DNA of 64,000 nucleotides from JADJNY01 sp046349615 (GCA_046349615.1 JAXMBZ010000006.1:62001-126000), one strand, 5' to 3'. Positions 1 through 8,986 are shown, counted from the stretch's first letter. Program-made: numbers and translations. Notes: generated from the sequence alone by a model not told the origin.

Positions 1-122
1 CGGTTCTCGCCGCCGTCCGCGGCCGCGCGTGACCCGCGCGCGGGCCGCCGCGCTCGGAACTTCCTTCCGGGCGGGCCGCCCGCGCTTGCCCGCGGCCCCA
101 TCCGCCACCGATAAAGAGGCGC

Positions 123-1205
123 ATGCGACCTCCCCACCTCGCCCTCGGTCTCGCGGGCACCGCGCTCGCGACCCTCGCCGTCCTCGCGTCCGCGCAACGC
201 GGCGGCGGCGCGCCGCAAGGGCGTGGAGCTGCGCCCGCGCCGACGCCGAAACCCGCCGCGGAACCGGCCCCGACACCTGCGCCCGGCGAACGCGCGCGCG
301 GTGCATCGAGCGCGCCGAGCGCCCCGAGCGCCCCGAGCGGCGGATCGAACGCGCGAGGCGGCGAGCGCGACCCCGCGGCTCGCGGCGGCGAGCGCACGAG
401 CGACGGCGCGACGACGCAGGAGGGCGCGCCCTCGACGCCGCCCGCGCCCGAGGTCCCGATCGCCGAGCGCGCGCCGCAGTACTTCACGATCGCCGACTAC
501 GATGCGAACGGCTGGATCGGTTTCACCGAGGCGCAGAAGAGCCTCGGCCTCGACCGCGCGGGCTTCGCCGTCTACGACAAGGACAAGGACGGGCGCATCG
601 ACTACGACGAGTTCGCCGCGCGCTACCAGGACGTGCTCGCGCGCGGCGGCGCGTTCCCGCCGCCCGTGAAGAAGCCCGAGACGCGCAAGCCGCCGCGTCG
701 CGAAGCCGCGGACCTGCTCGCGCTCTACGACGTCACGCCGGACGGCGTGCTCGACGTGCGCGAGCTGAAGCGCGCGCTCTCGGACTACGAGGTCAAAGAG
801 CCCCCCGCCGACGACGTGTTCGCGTCGCTCGACCGCGACGCGTCGAAGGCGCTCGAACGGATCGAACTCGAAGCGCTCGCCGACCTGCTCTCGCCCAAAC
901 CCGCGGAGAGCGCGGAGGGCGCGAAGTCGAAGGCGAAGAACGTGCTCGAGCTCTTCGGACGCTCCGTCCCGCGCGAGGAGCGCGAGGGCGCCGTGCACCT
1001 CCCGCCGCAGATCCCCGGCCCCGTGCCGACCTTCCGCCGACTCGATCTCGACGACGACGGCGCGATCGAGCTCGACGACCTGTCGGCGCTTCAGCGCCCG
1101 CTCCAGCTCCACGTGCGCCTGAACGCGGTGTTCGCGACGCTCGACACGGACGCGGACGGGAAGCTCTCGCCCGAAGAGCTCGCCGCGTCGATGCGGCACA
1201 AGTGA
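123..1205 (+). CDS. Secreted multi-EF-hand protein
   Basis: 360 aa. The N-terminus has a Sec-type signal peptide (hydrophobic residues about 5-23 ending in Ala-Ser-Ala-Gln). A low-complexity Pro/Ala/Arg-rich spacer follows to about residue 110. From there come six EF-hand-like loops, of which YDKDKDGRIDYDEF and LDTDADGKLSPEEL are canonical DxDxDG calcium loops; the third (DVTPDGVLD) and fourth (DRDASKALE) are degenerate. It is probably an exported calcium-binding protein of unknown role. EF-hand domains with a Pro-rich leader are frequent in planctomycete secretomes (family knowledge). The start is supported by an AAAGAGG element about 5 bases upstream. It converges on the asparaginase gene and has no obvious operon partner. 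Confidence 0.85.
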   Translation: MRPPHLALGLAGTALATLAVLASAQRGGGAPQGRGAAPAPTPKPAAEPAPTPAPGERARGASSAPSAPSAPSGGSNARGGERDPAARGGERTSDGATTQEGAPSTPPAPEVPIAERAPQYFTIADYDANGWIGFTEAQKSLGLDRAGFAVYDKDKDGRIDYDEFAARYQDVLARGGAFPPPVKKPETRKPPRREAADLLALYDVTPDGVLDVRELKRALSDYEVKEPPADDVFASLDRDASKALERIELEALADLLSPKPAESAEGAKSKAKNVLELFGRSVPREEREGAVHLPPQIPGPVPTFRRLDLDDDGAIELDDLSALQRPLQLHVRLNAVFATLDTDADGKLSPEELAASMRHK

Positions 1206-1257
1206 GCGCGCGACGCCGGCGCGCGAGCCCCGGCGTCACGCCGCGCACCCGTGCGCC

Positions 1258-2400
1258 TCAGGTGCGGTGCAGCGGCACGAGCGGTTCGAGCCGCGGCCCC
1301 TTCTCGGGATCCGCGACCGCGAACTGTCCCTCGCCCTTGAGCGTCGCGCCCGCGAACGTGCCGTCGAGCGCGAGCGCGTAGAGGTGCAGCCCGAACGTCG
1401 GCACGCCCTTCTCGTCGACGAGCTCGGGTTGGTAGCGCGACTGGCGCTGCGTCTGACGCGTCACGCGCCGCAGCACCTCGAGCGCGGCGTCGAGCGGTGC
1501 CGCGCCTTGGCGCATGAGCTCGATCATCGTGAAACTCGCGTTCGAGAGGATCGCGGACTCGCCGCGGCCCGTGCCGCCCGCGCTGCCGACGTCCTGATCG
1601 CAGTAGAGCCCCGCGCCGACGATCGGCGAGTCGCCGACGCGCCCGGGGATCTTCCACGCGAGGCCCGACGTCGTCGTCGTGCACGCGACGGCGCCGCTCT
1701 TCGCGAGCGCCGAGCAGTGGATCGTGCCCGTGACGCGGTGCTCGTTCCACCTGCGCGCGGTCGCGACGCGGCGCTCGTCCGCGGACGGCAGCGCGCCCGT
1801 GAACGGCAGCTTCGGCGGCGGCGGGAGCCAGTCGTCCTCCTTCGAGAGGTTCTCCTTCCACTCGAGCCACTTCTTGCGCGAGGCCTCGGTGAGGAGCTCC
1901 GTGTGCGGATGCCCGTGCTCGCGCGCGAAGCGGTACGCGTCCTTGCCGACGAGCAGGCAGTGGTCCGTGCGCTCGAGCACGAGCCGCGCGACCTCGGACG
2001 GATGCAGGATGTTCTCGATGCACGCGACCGCGCCCGACTTGTGTCGCGGACCGTACATGCACGCCGCGTCGAGCTGCACGACGCCGTCCGCGTTCGGCAA
2101 GCCCCCGAGCCCGACGCTGTCGTCGTTCGGGTCGGCCTCCTGCACCTTGACGACTTCGATCACGACGTCGAGCGGGTCCGCGCCGTCGAGGAGCTTCGCG
2201 TAGTGGAGCTTCATCCCCGCGAGCCCGTTCGCGCTGCCGATGAGCACGGGATGGTCCTTGCGCGGCGTGCGCACGCGCGGCTCCTGCGCGTCCGACGCGC
2301 GCGTGCGCGCGACGGCGGTGGAACACGAGAGCGCGGCGCCGGCTCCGAGCGCAGCGCCGAGGAGCGTGCGACGGTCGATCGAACTCTGGGCGTCGGTCAT
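1258..2400 (-). CDS. N4-(beta-N-acetylglucosaminyl)-L-asparaginase family Ntn-hydrolase, Tat-exported
   Basis: 380 aa. The family cleaves glycosylated or plain asparagine/isoaspartyl amide bonds and autoprocesses at an internal Thr. The likely nucleophile is Thr226 (GTIHCSAL). Downstream, GLAWKIPGRVGDSPIVGAGL closely matches the substrate-binding strand of the family. Before the nucleophile lies a long linker with KLPFTGALP. The N-terminus reads IDRRTLLGAALGAGAAL, a twin-arginine-type signal, so the enzyme is probably exported folded. It is the last gene of a minus-strand operon, starting 4 bases after the M28 peptidase stop. Together with that peptidase it suggests breakdown of exogenous peptides or glycopeptides (inference). 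Confidence 0.85.
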   Translation of the reverse strand: MTDAQSSIDRRTLLGAALGAGAALSCSTAVARTRASDAQEPRVRTPRKDHPVLIGSANGLAGMKLHYAKLLDGADPLDVVIEVVKVQEADPNDDSVGLGGLPNADGVVQLDAACMYGPRHKSGAVACIENILHPSEVARLVLERTDHCLLVGKDAYRFAREHGHPHTELLTEASRKKWLEWKENLSKEDDWLPPPPKLPFTGALPSADERRVATARRWNEHRVTGTIHCSALAKSGAVACTTTTSGLAWKIPGRVGDSPIVGAGLYCDQDVGSAGGTGRGESAILSNASFTMIELMRQGAAPLDAALEVLRRVTRQTQRQSRYQPELVDEKGVPTFGLHLYALALDGTFAGATLKGEGQFAVADPEKGPRLEPLVPLHRT

Positions 2401-2404
2401 GGGA

Positions 2405-4216
2405 TCACTTGGGGGGAACGGGTTCGGTGGAGCTCGCGGGCGCGGGCGCGCTCGCGGGGTTCGTCACGTTCGGGAGGCACGTCCGGCGCAGGCTCTGCCG
2501 CGCGCCGAGCGCCCACGCGCGCCACATCGTCGCGAGCTCCTCGTCCTTCGCGGCCGCGGCCGCGGCGAGCCGCACATCGAGCTCGAGCTTGAGGCTCGCG
2601 AGGTAGCGATCGAGGTCCGCGGGCTGCGCGTCGGCGACGGCGAGCGCGCACGTCGCGACGGCCGAAGCGGAGCGCGCGAGCTCGGCCGCGTCGACGTGGT
2701 CCATCCGATCGAGGCTCGTGTGGTACGCGAAGTCGGGGAAGTGCCAGAAGAGCACGGCGGGGATCCCCTTGCGCAGGAACTCGGAGTGGTCGCTGCCGCC
2801 TTCGTACGGATGCTCGCGCGTCGTCCACGGCGTGCCGCGCGTGCCCGCCGCGTCCGCGACGTCGAGCAGCGCGCAACGCGCGATCACGTTGAGCCCCGAC
2901 GGCGCGAGCTCGTCGCGGTTCACGGGCGAAGCGCCCCACGCGGTGTGCTCGTCGGGCGCGAGCGGACGCACCGCGCCGGGGTCGGGCATGCGCTCGAGGA
3001 GCGCCGTCGCGCCGGTCTCGGCCGCGGACTCGCCGAGCATGTCGGCGGAGATCCCCGCGACGACCTGGAGCTTCGTGGTCTCGAGGAACCAGCGGCTCTC
3101 GGAGTTCTCGAGGCCGAAGAGGAACACGATCGAGCGCGCGGGCCGCGCGAGCGTGCCGGCGTGGATCGCGTCGGCGAGCGCGCGCGCGACCTCGGTGATG
3201 CCCGCGAGACCGCTCGCGTTGTCGCACGCGCCGGGCTCCTGCACGTGCGCGGCGACGACGACGGCTTCGTCGGGGCGCGACGCGCCGGTGATCGTGGCGA
3301 CGAGCGTGCGCACCGGGCGATCTTCGAAGCGCGTCGAGGCGGAGAACTGCACGCGGACGCCCGGATCGGCCGCGAACGCGCGCGCGAGCTCGTCGTGGAC
3401 GCGCTTCGAGATCCGCGCGACGGGCAGCGGGCACGGGTAGCGCACGCTCGAGTACTGGATCGCGTCGAGATGGCGCTCGCGGCCGGTCGGATCGACGTTG
3501 TAGCCCTCGATCCCCGCCGCGAACACGCCGAGCGCGCCCTGCTCCTTCGCGCGCGCGAGGTCCTCGCTCGACGGCGGCGACTCGAGCACGACGAACGCGC
3601 CCGAGCGCGCGGCGTCGAGCGAGAAGACGAGCTCGCCCTCGAGCTCAGCCGCTGGGACGCGCGGATCCCCCGTCACCGCGACCGAGAGCGCGCCCGTCGT
3701 CGAGGGCGCGTTGTGCGGCAGCATCGTGCGCGCGGCGTCCTCGCGCCCGGCGAACGCGAGCAGCGTGCGGTCTTCGTGCTCTCCGAGCAGCAGGAGGTGC
3801 GCGCTGAGCGGCGTCCACGCGGGCGAGCGCGCGTCGTGCTCGAAGGTCTCGAGCGCGAAGCCGTCCGCCTCGCCGTACCCCGCCGCGGCGAGGTCGCGGC
3901 GGATCCGTGCGAGCACGGCCTCGAACCCGTCGTTGCCCGGCTCGCGATAGAAGCCGTCCGCGAACCGCGCGAGTTCCATCGCGCGCTCCGCCTGGAACGC
4001 ACCGAACACCGTCGACGCGAACCGCGCGGTCCCCGCGACCCCGCGCGCGACCGCCGGCCCCGCGTGCACCGCCTGCTGCGGGAGGATGTCGCGCGGACGA
4101 TCGCTCGGCGCCGCGGCCTCCGCCTTAGCGCGCATCGCCTCGAGCGTCGCCTTCGACGGCTCACCGCGGCACGCGGCGAGGAGAGCTGCGGCGAGGAGGA
4201 GCGTGGAGGCGCGCAT
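2405..4216 (-). CDS. M28-family zinc aminopeptidase, lipoprotein
   Basis: 603 aa. Start chosen at the Met opening MRASTLLLAAALLAACRG, a lipoprotein signal with the lipidated Cys in LAAC, so the protein is envelope-anchored. The di-zinc site of M28 peptidases is recognisable: AAHVQEPGACDNASG supplies His and Asp ligands, FLFGLENSESRWF matches the Glu-containing active-site strand, and GGSDHSEFLRKGIPAV and the final FAYHTSLDR give the remaining Asp/His ligands. The N-terminal 250 residues hold a protease-associated-like insertion. The start is 8 bases downstream of the MTA phosphorylase stop and the gene ends 4 bases before the asparaginase start, so it is inside one transcription unit. Confidence 0.87.
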   Translation of the reverse strand: MRASTLLLAAALLAACRGEPSKATLEAMRAKAEAAAPSDRPRDILPQQAVHAGPAVARGVAGTARFASTVFGAFQAERAMELARFADGFYREPGNDGFEAVLARIRRDLAAAGYGEADGFALETFEHDARSPAWTPLSAHLLLLGEHEDRTLLAFAGREDAARTMLPHNAPSTTGALSVAVTGDPRVPAAELEGELVFSLDAARSGAFVVLESPPSSEDLARAKEQGALGVFAAGIEGYNVDPTGRERHLDAIQYSSVRYPCPLPVARISKRVHDELARAFAADPGVRVQFSASTRFEDRPVRTLVATITGASRPDEAVVVAAHVQEPGACDNASGLAGITEVARALADAIHAGTLARPARSIVFLFGLENSESRWFLETTKLQVVAGISADMLGESAAETGATALLERMPDPGAVRPLAPDEHTAWGASPVNRDELAPSGLNVIARCALLDVADAAGTRGTPWTTREHPYEGGSDHSEFLRKGIPAVLFWHFPDFAYHTSLDRMDHVDAAELARSASAVATCALAVADAQPADLDRYLASLKLELDVRLAAAAAAKDEELATMWRAWALGARQSLRRTCLPNVTNPASAPAPASSTEPVPPK

Positions 4217-4224
4217 GCGACGGC

Positions 4225-5091
4225 TCAGCGAGGCAGGTACTTGTCCAGGAGGAGCCCGAGACGCAGCCGCGCGTCGGCGGGGATCGCGTCGGGCGCCGTC
4301 ATGATCGCGTTCTTCAGCGCGGAACCGCAAGCACACTTCGGCGGCGCGAGCAGGCGCGGCACGGCGTCGAGGATCAGCGCGCGCGCCTTCGCGACGTTCT
4401 GCCGCATGACGGCGAGCACCGCGTCGACCGTCACGTCGTCGTGCTGCTCGTGCCAGCAGTCGTAGTCCGTCGCCATCGCGACCGTCGCGTAGCAGAGCTC
4501 GGCCTCGCGCGCGAGCTTCGCCTCCTGCAGGTTCGTCATGCCGATGACGTCGACGCCCCACTGGCGGTAGATGCGCGACTCCGCGCGCGTCGAGAACTGC
4601 GGGCCCTCCATGTTCAGGTAGGTGCCGCCGTCGTGCATCGTGAGACCGAGCGCCTTCCCGCCCGCGAGCAGCGCCGCGCGCACCTCGGGGCACACGGGAT
4701 CGGCGAAGAGCACGTGCGCGACGACGCCGTTCCCGAAGAACGTGTCCGCGCGGTGGCGCGTGCGGTCGAAGAACTGGTCGATCACGACGAAGTCGCCGGG
4801 GTGGATGTCCTCGCGCATCGAACCGACGGCGGAGACCGACACGATGCGCGAGACGCCCGCCTTCTTGAGCGCCCAGACGTTCGCGCGGAAATTGATCTCG
4901 TTCGGCGCGATGCGGTGGCCGCGGCCGTGCCGCGGGAGGAAGACGAGGCGTGTCCCGCGGTACGTGCCGGTGATCAGCGCGTCGCTCGGCGCGCCGAACG
5001 GCGTCGAGAGCTCGAGCTCGCGCACGTCCTCGAGGCCTTGGATGTCGTAGAGCCCCGAACCGCCGATGATCCCGATCGTCGTCCCGCTCAT
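4225..5091 (-). CDS. mtnP: S-methyl-5'-thioadenosine phosphorylase (MTAP/PNP family)
   Basis: 288 aa. It phosphorolyses 5'-methylthioadenosine (or a related purine nucleoside) to adenine and methylthioribose-1-phosphate, in methionine salvage and purine recycling. Family signatures seen: IIGGSGLYD at the N-terminus, FLPRHGRGHRIAPNEINFRAN for phosphate and nucleoside binding, YLNMEGPQFSTRAES, GVDVIGMTNLQEAKLAREAE and ATDYDCWH. Length is normal for the family. The start codon overlaps the TruD stop as ATGA (5088-5091), implying translational coupling to a tRNA pseudouridine synthase. Family members differ in preference for MTA, adenosine or inosine; the exact substrate cannot be fixed from sequence alone. 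Confidence 0.93.
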   Translation of the reverse strand: MSGTTIGIIGGSGLYDIQGLEDVRELELSTPFGAPSDALITGTYRGTRLVFLPRHGRGHRIAPNEINFRANVWALKKAGVSRIVSVSAVGSMREDIHPGDFVVIDQFFDRTRHRADTFFGNGVVAHVLFADPVCPEVRAALLAGGKALGLTMHDGGTYLNMEGPQFSTRAESRIYRQWGVDVIGMTNLQEAKLAREAELCYATVAMATDYDCWHEQHDDVTVDAVLAVMRQNVAKARALILDAVPRLLAPPKCACGSALKNAIMTAPDAIPADARLRLGLLLDKYLPR

Positions 5092-6641
5092 CGTTTCTCG
5101 CCTCGCTGCGTGTCCGGCTTCCGTCCCGGGTTCCGCCGGCCGATCGGCTTGCCCTTGTCCTTGTCGCCGCGCTTCTTCGTGTGCGGCTTCTTCGCGTGCG
5201 GTTTCCTCGCGCGCGACGAGCGACCTCCGACTTTCGGCGGCAGGAACGGCGCGCGCCGGGGAGCGCGAGGCTCTTCCTCGGGCCCGAAGTCGTCCTCGTC
5301 GTCGGGCTCGGACGCCGGGCCCTCGGCCGGCGTCCCCCGATCCCCGCGCACCGCACGCTCGTCGCGCTGCCCGCGCGAAGGCCGTCCCGCGCGTCCGCTC
5401 GGGAGTTCGCGCTCCTCGCCGTCGTCGTCCTCGTCGCGCTCGCCGCCGCGGCCTTCCTCGAAGCCCCGCGGCGCGTACGGCGCGGCGGAGCGTCCGAGGA
5501 GCCGCGCGACGAGCACGGTCGCGTACGAGCCGCGCGGGAGCTCGAAGGCGAGCGTCACGCGTCCGGGATCGCGTTCGGACTCGAACGCCCGCAGGAGCCG
5601 CGGCCAAACGACGAGGTCGCGCTCCTCGCCCTTGAGCTGGAAGCCCCCGATGCCCTCGATGCGGAACTCGCGCGGCGCGACGCCTTCCTCGCGCAGGACC
5701 GCGGTGAAGAGCTCCTTCTGCTTCGCGTGCTCGACGTCCTCGAGCCCGACGCCCGGCAGGCGGAAGCGATTCTGGAACGCCGGATCGGAGTGCACGGCTC
5801 CGCGCGCGAACGTCAGCTCGCCTTCGATCGAATCCACGTGCTGACGCTCGGTCCGCGGAGTCACCGTGTGCACGTAGCGGTCGACCGCGCGGTTCCAAAC
5901 GTGCGACTGCCACGCGAAGAGGTGGATCAGCCGCAGCCGCGCCGCCACGCGCCGCCACGCGCCGTGCAGGTCCTCGGGGTCCTTCGCGAGCACCTCGAAG
6001 ACCGAGTGATGCGCGCCGAACGCTCCCGCGATCTCGCGACACGCGCGCCAGTTCCCCCACCGCGACTCGAGCGTGCGCTTGAACGCGGCGTGGCGCTCGT
6101 CGTCCTGCGCGGAGCGGCCGCACAGGAGGTTCTTGAGCGCGACCTCGAGCTCGCCGCGCGCGAGATCGCGCGCGATCCAGCCCTGGCCGAAGCGGAGGTT
6201 GCCGAAGCGCTGCTCGCCGAAGTAGTTCACGAAGCCGTGCTCGCGCACCTCGGCGAGCGCCGGCTTCACGCGCGCGGCGAGTTCGGGAGTGAGCCCGCGC
6301 AGGGTGACCTCGAACGCATTGCCCTCCGAGTCGCCGCTCGTGAGCGGGCCCATCGCGAAGCCGACCTGCTCGATCTTCAGCTCCGCGCTCGTCCAGCGCA
6401 CCTCGCGGCCGCCGAGCACGCTCATGTACTGCGTCGTGATGCCCTGGCGGTCCTTGAGGCCCGCCATCCCGACGTCCGAAGGCTCGACGCGCGCGAGGTT
6501 CGCGAGCGCGCGCGCGGCCTCGAACGACGTCAGCTTCTTCTTCGTGACGCGGTACACGCGCCATTTCCCGCGGCGTTCGAGGTACCCCTCGGCGAGGAGC
6601 TCCTGCACGCGGAAGTCCTGCGGTCGGCTCTTGATCTTCAT
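5088..6641 (-). CDS. truD: tRNA pseudouridine(13) synthase TruD with long charged C-terminal tail
   Basis: 517 aa. Start chosen at MKIKSRPQDFRVQE, the conserved TruD opening, which overlaps the RluA-family stop as ATGA. The catalytic Asp is probably Asp64 in AGLKDRQGITTQY, and FVNYFGEQRFG is another family signature. The enzyme converts U13 of tRNA to pseudouridine. Residues about 394-517 form an extra tail, first Asp/Glu-rich and then Lys/Arg-rich (HAKKPHTKKRGDKDKGKP). It is not part of the TruD fold and is probably disordered and possibly RNA-binding (inference). The longer frame starting at 6767 overlaps the preceding gene and lacks the conserved start context. Confidence 0.92.
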   Translation of the reverse strand: MKIKSRPQDFRVQELLAEGYLERRGKWRVYRVTKKKLTSFEAARALANLARVEPSDVGMAGLKDRQGITTQYMSVLGGREVRWTSAELKIEQVGFAMGPLTSGDSEGNAFEVTLRGLTPELAARVKPALAEVREHGFVNYFGEQRFGNLRFGQGWIARDLARGELEVALKNLLCGRSAQDDERHAAFKRTLESRWGNWRACREIAGAFGAHHSVFEVLAKDPEDLHGAWRRVAARLRLIHLFAWQSHVWNRAVDRYVHTVTPRTERQHVDSIEGELTFARGAVHSDPAFQNRFRLPGVGLEDVEHAKQKELFTAVLREEGVAPREFRIEGIGGFQLKGEERDLVVWPRLLRAFESERDPGRVTLAFELPRGSYATVLVARLLGRSAAPYAPRGFEEGRGGERDEDDDGEERELPSGRAGRPSRGQRDERAVRGDRGTPAEGPASEPDDEDDFGPEEEPRAPRRAPFLPPKVGGRSSRARKPHAKKPHTKKRGDKDKGKPIGRRNPGRKPDTQRGEKR

Positions 6642-7675
6642 CGCGGGCGGAACTTCGACAACTGCTTGAGGACGCGCGCGAGATCCTTCGGGATCTGCGA
6701 CTCGACGACGACGCGGCGCGGTTCGGCACCGGACGCGGGGAGCGGCTCGGGGAAATCGATGCGCCACGCGTGGAGCGTGAGCCGGTCGATCAGCGGCGAC
6801 TCGACCGCGCCGGGCTTGCGGCGGTAGCCGCGCTTGAAATCGGAGAGCGCGAGCGACTTGCGCCGCCCGTAGAACGGGTCGACGACGAGCGGGAAGCCGA
6901 CCTCGCGCAGGTGCACGCGGATCTGGTGCGTGCGGCCCGTCAGCGGCTCGGCGCGCACGAGCGTGTAGCCGTGGAAGCGCTGTTCGACCGCGATGCGCGT
7001 GCGCGCCTCCTTGCCGGCGTTGCGGTCGATGCGCATGCGGCCGCTCTTGCGCTCGTCGGGACCGATCGGGAGGTCGATCACCTCGCTCGCGCCGTCGTCG
7101 AGCGGGTACTCGCCCTCGACGAGCGCGAGGTAGCTCTTCTGGATCGCGCCCGTCTCGAAGCCCTCGCGCAGCACGCGCTCGGCCTCGACGTCCTTCGCGA
7201 CGAGCACGACGCCCGTCGTGTCCTTGTCGAGCCGGTGCAGGAGGCGCGGACGGAACGTGAGCGGCGTCGCGGGCGCCGTCGGATCGTCGGGCGCGTCCCC
7301 GGTGCGCTCGAACGCGAGCTCGAGCAGCGCGCCCGCGAGCGACGCGTTGCCCTTCGCCCAGCGTTCGGGCTCCGCGGCGAGCCCCGCGGGCTTGTCGACG
7401 GCGAGCACGTGCTCGTCCTCGTAGAGCACCGGGACCTGAGTCGCCGGCGCGACGGGGACGTCGGGCAGGTCCTCATCCTCCTCGAAGTCGATCACGAGCA
7501 CTTGATCCGTACGCAGACGTTGCGACGGAAGCGCGGGACCGCCGTCGACGAGCACGCGGCCTTCGCGCACCTGACGGCGCAGGAAGCCCTTGTTGAGGAG
7601 CGGGAACGAGAGGCACAGGAACTCGTCGAGCTCCATGCCCACGCGCTCGGGAGGGATCGGGAGGTGGTAGACCAC
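6638..7675 (-). CDS. RluA-family pseudouridine synthase (S4 domain plus catalytic domain)
   Basis: 345 aa. An S4-like RNA-binding region occupies about residues 8-65. The RluA/RluC/RluD catalytic domain follows, with catalytic Asp150 in LLHRLDKDTTGVVL; further signatures are AVDKPAGL, PLTGRTHQIRVHL and FPLVVDPFYG. The substrate uridines (23S rRNA or tRNA) cannot be assigned from sequence. It heads the coupled group RluA-TruD-MTA phosphorylase, each junction being an ATGA overlap. No strong ribosome-binding site was seen. Hypoxanthine phosphoribosyltransferase lies 28 bases upstream on the same strand, so it may be the real first gene. Confidence 0.92.
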   Translation of the reverse strand: MVYHLPIPPERVGMELDEFLCLSFPLLNKGFLRRQVREGRVLVDGGPALPSQRLRTDQVLVIDFEEDEDLPDVPVAPATQVPVLYEDEHVLAVDKPAGLAAEPERWAKGNASLAGALLELAFERTGDAPDDPTAPATPLTFRPRLLHRLDKDTTGVVLVAKDVEAERVLREGFETGAIQKSYLALVEGEYPLDDGASEVIDLPIGPDERKSGRMRIDRNAGKEARTRIAVEQRFHGYTLVRAEPLTGRTHQIRVHLREVGFPLVVDPFYGRRKSLALSDFKRGYRRKPGAVESPLIDRLTLHAWRIDFPEPLPASGAEPRRVVVESQIPKDLARVLKQLSKFRPR

Positions 7676-7703
7676 GAGCGGAGCGGCGCGGGCCGCGCGG
7701 TGT

Positions 7704-8273
7704 TCAGCCCGACGCGCCGGCGCGGTGCGCGGGCGCGAAGATCTCGCGCTTCAGCGCGCCGACGTAGGGCAGGTTGCGGTAGCGGCCCGCGTAGTCGAGC
7801 CCGTACCCGACGACGAAGAGGTTCTCGACCTCGAAGCAGCGGAAGTCCGCCGTCAGCGGCACCGTGCGGCGCGCGGGCTTGTCGAGGAAGACGCAGGAGC
7901 GCACCTCGCGCGCGCCGCGCTTCATGAGCTCGGCCTTGATGCCGTGCAGCGTGCGGCCCGTGTCGAGGATGTCGTCGACGAGCAGCAGATTGCGGCCTTC
8001 GATCTCGTTGCCCGAAGGGAAGAAGTTGATCTCGAGCTCGCCCGAGGTCGTCCCTTCGCCGTAGCTCGACGCCGCGAGGAACGCGAGTTCGAGCGGGATC
8101 GGGATGCGCCGGATCAGGTCGGACGCGAACACGCACGACCCCTTCAAGATCGACACGACGGTGAAGTCGCGACCTTGGTACGTCCGCGTGAGCTCCGCGG
8201 CGACGCGGTCGATGCCCGCGAGGATCTCCTTCTCGCTGTAGAGGATGCGCTCGATGTCGTTGTGCAGGGTCAT
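7704..8273 (-). CDS. hpt: Hypoxanthine phosphoribosyltransferase
   Basis: 189 aa. Converts hypoxanthine (and often guanine) plus PRPP to the nucleotide in purine salvage. The PRPP-binding motif is NLLLVDDILDTGRTL. Other family blocks are FTVVSILKGSCVFASDLIRRI and FVVGYGLDYAGRYRNLPYVG. I chose the Met at 8273 because MTLHNDIERILYSEKEI aligns with the usual Hpt start; the frame extends upstream but without resemblance to the family. Being next to MTA phosphorylase, whose product adenine is also a salvage substrate, makes a purine-salvage neighbourhood plausible. Confidence 0.93.
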   Translation of the reverse strand: MTLHNDIERILYSEKEILAGIDRVAAELTRTYQGRDFTVVSILKGSCVFASDLIRRIPIPLELAFLAASSYGEGTTSGELEINFFPSGNEIEGRNLLLVDDILDTGRTLHGIKAELMKRGAREVRSCVFLDKPARRTVPLTADFRCFEVENLFVVGYGLDYAGRYRNLPYVGALKREIFAPAHRAGASG

Positions 8274-8659
8274 GGAGGGAGGGCCCCGTGAACGCGGCGC
8301 AGCAGGATAGCAGCTCGGCCCCGAGGCCGCATCGGCGGGAGGCCGAAAGCCCGCGGGCCTCGACATTCGCGGCGAAAGACGGGCTGGAACGCACCGTCGA
8401 CTTGCGGGCGAGCAATCGAATGGTAGAGTCCCGCCCGCACGATCGAAATCTCGCGCGCTCGCGAGATTCCATCTCGACTCACGCTTTCGGGCTCGACCGC
8501 GTCATCGCGCGGCAACCGGCGGCCAATTCGCGAGTGGAATCCGACGCACGAGGACTCGCTCCGCGGCGACCGGAAATCGGAAACCGACGCGCGGATCCGA
8601 TCCATTTCCAGCATCGCAAACGCGCGCTCTCCCGCGCGAAGTTCGCCACCGACGAGTCC
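8274..8659. other. Divergent intergenic region with a perfect hairpin
   Basis: 386 bases between the divergent hpt and small coiled-coil genes, visibly richer in A/T than the neighbouring genes. It contains a perfect 9-bp inverted repeat (AATCTCGCG at 8447-8455 and CGCGAGATT at 8460-8468, 4-base loop). It must hold promoters in both directions, but I see no clear -35/-10 pair. An upstream extension of the downstream reading frame spans it; that stretch has no protein-like pattern. Confidence 0.5.
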
Positions 8660-8962
8660 ATGAGCAAGCGTCCCTACACGCGTCGCACGGAAGAAGAGAA
8701 GATCCTCGAGCTCGAGGCCAAGATCCAAGAGCTCAAGCAGCGCGCCGAAATGAAGTCGCGCAAGGACGGTCCCGTGCTCCGCGAACTGCGCAAAGTGAAG
8801 AAGACACTGACGCGCTTCGTGCAGACGTCGTACTCGTGCGAGCGCGTCGACCTGGCGACGATGACCGAGGCGTTCCTGGCCGGTCTCGAGCGTTCGGCCG
8901 GCGCGGTCGGCGCGATCGAGAAGCGCCGCGGCGGACGCGGAGCGAAGAACGACGACGAGTGA
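8660..8962 (+). CDS. Small charged coiled-coil protein, unknown function
   Basis: 100 aa if started at MSKRPYTRRTEEEK. The open frame continues upstream to 8288, but that part looks like non-coding sequence. Residues 10-55 are rich in Glu, Lys and Leu with heptad-like spacing (ILELEAKIQELKQRAE), suggesting a coiled coil. The tail is Gly/Arg/Lys/Asp-rich. There is no signal peptide, so it is probably cytoplasmic. The ribosome-binding site is weak. I do not recognise a family. The many basic residues and coiled coil would suit a nucleic-acid-associated or scaffolding protein, but this is speculation. Confidence 0.6.
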   Translation: MSKRPYTRRTEEEKILELEAKIQELKQRAEMKSRKDGPVLRELRKVKKTLTRFVQTSYSCERVDLATMTEAFLAGLERSAGAVGAIEKRRGGRGAKNDDE

Positions 8963-8986
8963 GCCCCGCGCGCACTCCACCCCGCC

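Noticed and set aside
2405..5356. 983-residue open frame on the minus strand spanning M28 peptidase and MTA phosphorylase
   Set aside because: Only the part from 4216 down has protein features (lipobox, M28 motifs). The upstream part is the MTA phosphorylase gene read in a wrong frame; long shadow frames are expected at this GC content.
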